Positions 57,553 to 64,000 of a stretch of DNA of 64,000 bases are shown one piece after another. The notes below the pieces were generated by a model. It made no database searches. It was not told the DNA's origin and saw only the letters and a list, made by a program, of their open reading frames with translations. This stretch comes from Lethocerus indicus (taxonomy: Eukaryota; Arthropoda; Insecta; Hemiptera; Belostomatidae): contig JACDQD010000004.1 of NCBI GenBank assembly GCA_019843655.1, positions 12,276,001-12,340,000 on the forward strand. The letters are read 5' to 3'. Each line of letters begins with the position of its first letter. Positions within the stretch are counted from its first letter, which is position 1. The position numbers and the translations under genes are program-made.

Positions 57553-59180
57553 GATCTGAATTGGTCACAAGAAAGAATTTTAAAAAATCACTCCTAATCT
57601 GTCCGTCCTTCGAACCCTGCGTAACCATAACACAACTCGTGAAAGTGAACCGAATTCACTAAATATAGAATTGTGCCTCTTATATAACAAGTCCAGTCGA
57701 GGTTTGGTTTTTACTGTGAAACCTGTACCTCGATTACTTGGTCCGGAGTGAAAGTAGACAAACGTTTGTCAGTCAGGGTGCTCGACTCAGAAACAGTTTA
57801 ACTGTAAACTCGTTCCCTACACTCCATCAAATTGTCAAACCGTGGTAAGAATCGCCCGGGATAGGTTAAAGTCGAGGGTGTGTTTTAAATAATACAGTTA
57901 TAAAAATGTCGTCAAATTAGATAATTAGATTAGTCTTAATGGATGTTTCATTTTCTGCGACTTTGCACACAACTAGCCGACTAGGACGTATCATTCACAA
58001 CTCTTTAGATTGTTTTTGCTATCCTCTCGTGTCGACGTCCAATTTTTTCTGAACGAAAAACTTGAACGGAAACCGTTTGACAGCTGTTCTGCAGATGTAA
58101 CTCCAGTGTCGCAACTGCACGGGTTTAAATTGTTAGTAAGAATCTCCCAGCTCAATGCTTATATTTTATAAAACCTGCCTTCACGTGGCCATTTGTCTCT
58201 AAATTGCCAATAAAATGTATATGAATAATTGGCTTCCTGGATTATTTATCCATAACATACAGATCTAATACAACACATTAGTCTTAATCACCTAACTAAC
58301 TTAATTCAACATTTTATTTTGCGTTCATTTTGGTTTATAAAATAGGTATAGGTACACAAGGTGTAAATCAGCTTTGCAATATTAGTTTGTTAATTCTAAA
58401 AAAAATGTTGATAGGTATAAAAGTTGACCTAATTGCGAAATATTGTTTTCGAAAGGCAGTCCTGACATTTGAAGAGGGCTAAATGTTATTAATTATCACG
58501 TTTAATGTGTTCTTTTCAAACACTGTAAAAAATCAAATTGTGATTTGATTTATAATTGACTACATCTCATCGTCCCTCGTTTCATTCAGCCTTATGTCTG
58601 CTATTCGCTATTACCAGTCAAGGATTCCTCATTATTGACCGTTGATGCAGGGTGATTCGGGATGCGGAATAATAATTATAACCCTATAATTAGTGTAATA
58701 TCGCACAAAACTAAAAAAAACATTTCTCCCTCTGGGCCTGATTTACTTTTGTACCAATATACCTAAAAATAAATGTATTTTATAAAAATCTTTGATGATT
58801 TTTTTGATTTCTATCGAACTTCCGAACGATACGAGGACGTGGTTACCCCCAGTTAGTAGTTTAGAAATACCATAAGCGAATAAAACATAAATAACCTTAA
58901 ATGTAGCATATATGTCGACAAAAACGTGTTCACGTTGTAATACCACTCCCGAGCGTTCGAATTCCTCTTGATTCTTGCAGGAAAATCCTTCTTCCCCCTA
59001 GCCCGTGGGAGCAGTTGATGAGTACTTGAAACTGAGTATGTCCCAAGTAGTTTATTAATCAACTTCGCCTTCCGCTAGCTCTTGGGTCGCTCGATGAGTT
59101 CAATTATGGTAGCTGCCCACTTATGTTTTGCCCGCCAATTATAACTAATCCTTGAAACGAGAGCTTCTTGTGCACTGTTT
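57551..59180. other. Non-coding stretch with a 9-bp hairpin
   Basis: AAATCAAAT (58530-58538) pairs exactly with ATTTGATTT (58543-58551) across TGTG. Overlapping minus frames at 58743-59062 lack domains. No gene recognised. Confidence 0.45.
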
Positions 59181-59182
59181 AA

Positions 59183-59276
59183 CCCCCCCGTGAGGGGTGT
59201 TCGCAGATAGAGCGAACCGCGAGCAACCTCCTGGCAGATTTCGTTACACTATTGGGATAGAAAAGGCGCGGCGCCT
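59183..59276. repeat. Cluster of three hairpins
   Basis: CCCC/GGGG with a GTGA loop (59186-59197) is followed one base later by GTTCGC (59199-59204) and GCGAAC (59212-59217) around AGATAGA. Fifty bases on, AGGCGC and GCGCCT flank a single G (59264-59276). The compact spacing suggests a structured RNA or a palindromic element remnant. Confidence 0.5.
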
Positions 59277-60489
59277 GCATAATTAGGCCGTATTACATCT
59301 TTTCAGGGCGATTTCAAATACTTGGTTAGGTTTTAAACGGAGTGTGCTGGAAAAATAACTGAAATATGAAACACAGAAAGGCCCCAATTTGGTAGGGTAC
59401 CGGAACATGTTTCTCGAGCGACACGAATTGAAAAATTCTCAATGGCCCTTTGGGAAGCAGTTGGCAGTACTCGGGGTAGTAGTTTGTTCCCCGCCATGGG
59501 CCCTATCACATTTTATCTCTTTTTATTACATATTTTTATTGTTCCTTTGTTTCATTGTTAACTGGTGCCGAATAACGAGCCCGCGACCGCCTTTGTTTTT
59601 GGATCACTGACAAACATTCCTCCGATGATACAAAACACCCCCTCTATTTATAATTTGACACCGCACGTGGTATACGGTATTTGCAAACACTGTCTCCTCT
59701 TTCTGCGTTACGTATATAACCACCCGTTTTGTGTATGCTCTCTTTCTACCGGTGTTCAGGTTATATTTGAAAAGGGAAGATCAGAATTATTTTCGATTCG
59801 CTCAGCAAACACCGTCTGATCGAAAGACGACAACTTAACTTAACTACATTAATAATGTAATTGGTGAATCGGAGAAGCGGAATTCGATTCAGTTTAAGAC
59901 CAAATAGACTAATAGATGTAACTGAAAAGTTTAATACAAACCCCCCCGAAAAAAATAAATAACTTTACTTTTTTTTGTTGCAGGTGAGTCGCATTTATAA
60001 ATCTGTTCGTCGCCTAGATAAAACTTCCCGAATTCGTAAGTACAAATTAAACTGTCCAGTATTTGATCTAGTATAGATTCACTGTATTACACTCGGGGAG
60101 ATATTACCCAGCTCGGTAGAGTCATATTATCAGCGCTGTTATTATTCCTCTTGGGAAATTCCATTCTGTTTAAGAGAGAAAAAAGCGTCCGTCCTTACAT
60201 AACCGAACGTGCCCAGCATTTAAACCTCTTAGCGTGACTAGCGATTGAAATCAGTATTATATCTTAGCAGTTACCTTCATTTTGATGTTTTCAGGCGAAT
60301 TGAAAAATTAATAATTTTGACCGATGCCAGATGGCTGTAATTTGGATTTTCTTTCAAATTCAGTTTCAATTTGAATTTTTCCCAGCACCAACTGCGGTCG
60401 CTAAAACGGTAGTGCCCACCAAGTTTAGAGAGTGAGGACGGCTCAGAGTCGGACAGTGGCTCCGTCAAAAACCTAGTACACTGTAAGTC
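59277..60489. other. Non-coding stretch
   Basis: Plus frames of 73 and 84 codons (59389-59610, 59565-59819) have no domain. A C7 run lies at about 59941-59947. Nothing else recognised. Confidence 0.4.
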
Positions 60490-60900
60490 GGTGTGAGACT
60501 TAAAGCGGGTTCAGAGGGGAAAAAGCGCCACGTGCCGGTGCTATTAAAATGCAGCGAATACCCCCTGTCTGTGTTTGAGAAGGGGTTTTTCATTAGTGGG
60601 GGTGTGAGGTCCCGGCCAGCGCAGTTCCCCGCTCTGTTAAACTTTCAACCCCCCACCTCTTATCGATTCCTTCCGACCTTGACTCCCTTCTGGATATTTC
60701 AGTGTCGCCTCCCCCTGACCACTCTCAATGGTCTATCGGAGGGAGGGAGGGGGTTGGAGCACCTACCCGTAGGGTCCCACAATATAAACTCGCATCCATC
60801 CTGTTCCAAGCCGGAGCTCCCTGTCGCAATTTATTCAACCGCCTCTGTTATAAATCAGCTGGGATATCTACTTATTTTCACCTGTAATCGGCTTTGAAAT
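60490..60900. other. GC-rich patch with a G-run motif
   Basis: A 134-codon plus frame (60493-60897) is open here; it starts with a non-ATG codon, has no domain, and a second plus frame overlaps it, so I read it as a composition effect. 60738-60753 reads GGAGGGAGGGAGGGGG, a short-loop quadruplex-prone run. Possibly promoter-like. Confidence 0.3.
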
Positions 60901-63900
60901 TCAAATATGGTGATGAAAATATATCCCAATAATTGAGTTATTATTTATTATATCTACATTGTAAATTTTCATCTTATAGCTACATCTCATATTGTAGGAA
61001 ATTAAAAGCCTTCAATTTCTCATTTAAATATATTTTCATATAAACGCACTCTAAGATCCTACGACAGAACCGTGAGTTTTATTCAGTATTGCCACATCTT
61101 ACTATCGTTGTCAGTGATTGTGTTCTTGTCACTGAGCTGGGAATATATTGGGGGAAGTGGCAATGCAGAAAAAACTGTTATTCCTCTACACTAAACCCGA
61201 TTATGACCATCTCGTTATTGCGATTCGTTCGTCGGTCGGCTGTATATCCCGTGATGAAGGATGAGTTCTTGTGAATGTTATTTATAATTACCTAGAATTG
61301 AGATAAATGTGCAATAAGCGACACATTAACACTGGACTTTACTGAGCATGATTGTCACTGCTCGTATCGCATTATGTGAAAGATAAAAAGAATTGTCCGC
61401 TTAATATAAATTTTAATGTCCCCGATGAGTCGTTGACTCTGGTCCTTTGAAGAACATACCTTAGAGGAAATTGATCGGGAGTTCCAGAAATTTGAAAAGG
61501 GAGGAGGGCTCTTCCTTCCTTCACGTTGATGTTTACCAGAATCATCTCCGGGTCGACAACCTCTCGTGGCTCCCTTCCGCATCGTGTTTATTTCAGGGTA
61601 AATTATGGTAGGAATACGTTCAAAGGAAGTATATTAAAGTTTTCTCGGGTAGAACTTGCATGTAAAATGGAGAATGTAATTGCAACAGGGCAGGAAGTTT
61701 TACCTTAAATCTACTTACACACTTTTCTATTTTACTGAATTAATTTCGAGTATGTGTTTATAATCCCAAGGCTAGGGAATTAACAACTCTGATTGAGTGT
61801 CTATATTTATTCGCACTCTTTTTTAAATTTACATTCTTTACCTGGCTATATTAAATTTTCCCAAGCGCTTTAATTAAAATAAAGTAATTAAACGAAAAAG
61901 AAAAATTCCGGTATCCGGCCGTTGTCTCTGATTAATGTTGGCCGAAGGAAATTAATTTGGCCAGGGTCGCAATATTTCACTGATACCGGTAGTAGCAGCA
62001 GCTAGTCTGGTCGGGACTCTGACATTGTAATCGGAGGAGGCGGGGGAGTAACTGAATCTTCATCCTGCGGCCACAGCTTGTCGCGTCCCACACCGATGAC
62101 ATTGAGATAGGTCAGTGTCACTTTGAGCGCCCTCATGGATTTCATCACTTAAATCAACAACTTCGAAATATACATTTCGATTGGATAGAACGCGAAGAGG
62201 CGCAAAGGAAATGCACAGAGATGTCATGTTTTCTCTTACATTTCTGTCGAAACCACGGTGCAAATTTACCAATGTCACTTTCATGAACTGCTTACTATTT
62301 GTCCTTAATATTACTTCCGTTTATTAAATTTGTTGACAAGATTGTCAGGCACAGTGCCATCTTCGGCAGCATTCGAATTGGAGCTTGTTCGCACCAATAT
62401 AAATATATGAATATTTAATACGCTTAATTTGCATCGGGTATGAGTATTTCGTTCGGTATATGGCCCAATTTATAAATATAAAGGAATACACTATATGTGA
62501 ATAGTACTCTGAATAGTATTCACAGCGGAAACAAACTCAATTCTAATTAGTGCCCTATTTTTTGTAGGGTTTGTATCCTTTACATTTACTCAGTCATTAG
62601 TGTCTACAACGGCGCTTCATCGTAATCAATACAAAATGACAACCGCAAGCAGTTTCCGCCAATGTTATTCAGTGAAATGATATCGTGCGGGAAAGGCCTC
62701 CGACAATAGCAATCTTCGGGGAGTAATTGGAGGAAGGGGCGTTTGAGGTCGCTATTGGGGTCTGGTATCGCTTCAATTAGTGGTTTCAAATGCAGATTTG
62801 AGACGAGTAATGAAATGAAAGTGTTCGTCCAGAGTAAGGCGCCGCCGGTCACATCCGGCCCGCAAAAGGATTGTGCCAATTTACCAATTTGAATCCGCAA
62901 AAGATAGGCGGGTTAAAATTTCATTCAGTACATTTTTCATTCATTGCAACTTCATGGTTAGAACCGTAATTTCGTACTCGGTATTTCTTCATGCTTGTTA
63001 CGCGTCTAGTCCAATGTCAGACGTTGTTGACGGCTCTGGTCCTTGAGTCGACGTTACGTTGGGAATAGGTTACTAGGTGTTACGATATATTGTTGAATTC
63101 CTGCAGTGGTGCACTCGAACTCTCAATTTCTACGCACGTCAATCTATTCTTTGTTTAACCACCACTCTGGTTTGTCTATACCACTCTGGTATAGAAATGG
63201 TTGTCAAACAAACCTGAGAACAAAACCTGTACTTTAAACCCTTTACCTGTATTGTGAATTTCATTCGATGTCATGAATTCAATAATCCCCAGTTTCGGAC
63301 TATTCCCGAGGAAATTGATTGGGTGCGATAACTTTAAATTATTATACTTCTTTGCGATGGCTTAGATGTGTAAAGGTTTTCTCGCACTTTTACCAGCCCC
63401 GGAATGAAAGTCACGTATTTATAATGAAAGTGTTGAATTTCCTTGCTCATATGCCAATTCATTTCAGATTTAAAACAAGAATTTCAATTTTTTTTTAATG
63501 CTGATCAGAATGCTGGCCGAATTCGCCGGTTTCATTTTATTATTGTCTGTAAATTAAAGTTCACATAAAGGTGAAGTTCAAATATTTATGAAAGTTCGTA
63601 CTCTCAGTAAGACTCGTATGTAGTTATTTATTCCTTCCTTTTATTACGACTCGTTTAAAACTGCTGAAACACTAAATTTGGCACTCTGGGCTGAAAGTTT
63701 CCAGATCCCAGAGTTAGGGTTATGGGGAAAGTAAGGATAAGCTTTAATTAATTTTCTGTTTGAATTTCAAGCTTAAGCTTAAGATCCAAACAAGCCTTTT
63801 CAAGTTCTGTTCTTGTTGTAATATCAAATTCTTTCGATTGTGTTATATAATCCGAAAATCAGATGTCTTCCAACTTATTAATACCATGTTCGCACCGTGT

Positions 63901-64000
63901 ACGCCATTTTTTCAGTTCTTAAATTGAGCTAAAAATAATTCACGTGAATAAATTAAAAACCTGGTATTATATACCTCTTGAGCCTGCTTATGAGTAATAG
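60901..64000. other. Non-coding stretch with small hairpins
   Basis: No gene recognised. GTGAATA/TATTCAC hairpin at 62497-62523. CCACTCTGGT is duplicated at 63162-63171 and 63181-63190, and CTATACC/GGTATAG pairs across ACTCT at 63176-63194. (AAGCTT)2 palindrome at 63769-63780. Minus frames of 74-98 codons (62060-62284, 62604-62900) lack domains. Confidence 0.4.

Noticed and set aside
60493..60897. 134-codon plus-strand frame
   Set aside because: It lies in GC-rich DNA where stops are scarce, begins with a non-ATG codon, overlaps another frame on the same strand and shows no domain.
62358..62385. Minus-strand CCGAAGATGGCACTGTGCC near 62370, hammerhead-like stem II
   Set aside because: The GAAA core and stem III are missing and the 5' core is CTGCCGA, not CTGANGA. 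It could belong to another family but is not supportable.

Overview
This window looks like non-coding DNA from an animal nuclear genome with a large, repeat-eroded intergenic or intronic landscape. It is AT-rich overall, with scattered GC-rich, CpG-containing patches. It has (CA)n, (TA)n and short interspersed decayed repeats, and no compact operon-like gene order. No open frame exceeds 185 codons. I recognised no protein domain, no tRNA, rRNA or snRNA gene and no CRISPR array. An invertebrate, possibly an arthropod, is a guess from the repeat type and base composition, not something the sequence proves.

The most specific signal is a family of short dispersed elements carrying a hammerhead-ribozyme-like core of the kind found in Penelope-like retroelements (PLEs). 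The best copy is at 7606-7642. A head-to-head pair lies at 31193-31296, a minus-strand copy at 50602-50634, damaged copies at 12624-12660 and 40485-40535, and possible very diverged copies near 28379-28412 and 37621-37652. All four copies that keep both sides of stem II share one extra U after the core, so this may be a variant hammerhead.

The second notable locus is 29170-30200. Two diverged direct repeats of about 110 bp lie about 810 bp apart, and the DNA between them holds a run of perfect hairpins, including a 10-bp stem at 29671-29695. The same stem position is kept in both repeats, although the sequence differs. This looks like a small structured mobile element, such as a non-autonomous LTR-type element, or a remnant of one.

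Other layout: 1-7560 is AT-rich with two very regular hairpins (1691-1718, 4777-4802) and an inverted GATA-site palindrome (2912-2930). 7600-12700 holds two ribozyme-element copies, a G-run/C-run tract at 10741-10788 and a bulged hairpin at 12021-12058. 17496-17512 contains a perfect HNF1-type palindrome, and 19700-19905 is a possible regulatory element. 25.2-25.7, 33.3-33.5, 38.6-39.0, 42.9-43.2, 48.4-49.0, 53.2-53.3 and 60.5-60.8 kb are GC-rich patches. 43.67-44.21 and 46.0-46.2 kb are dense in developmental transcription-factor-like motifs and may be conserved non-coding elements. 47390-48970 holds the two longest open frames, both on the minus strand. 57.04-57.55 kb is a palindrome-rich element ending in simple repeats, and 59183-59276 is a cluster of hairpins.

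No set of genes can be shown to work together here. The identifiable content is repeat-derived RNA/DNA structure and candidate cis-regulatory sequence.
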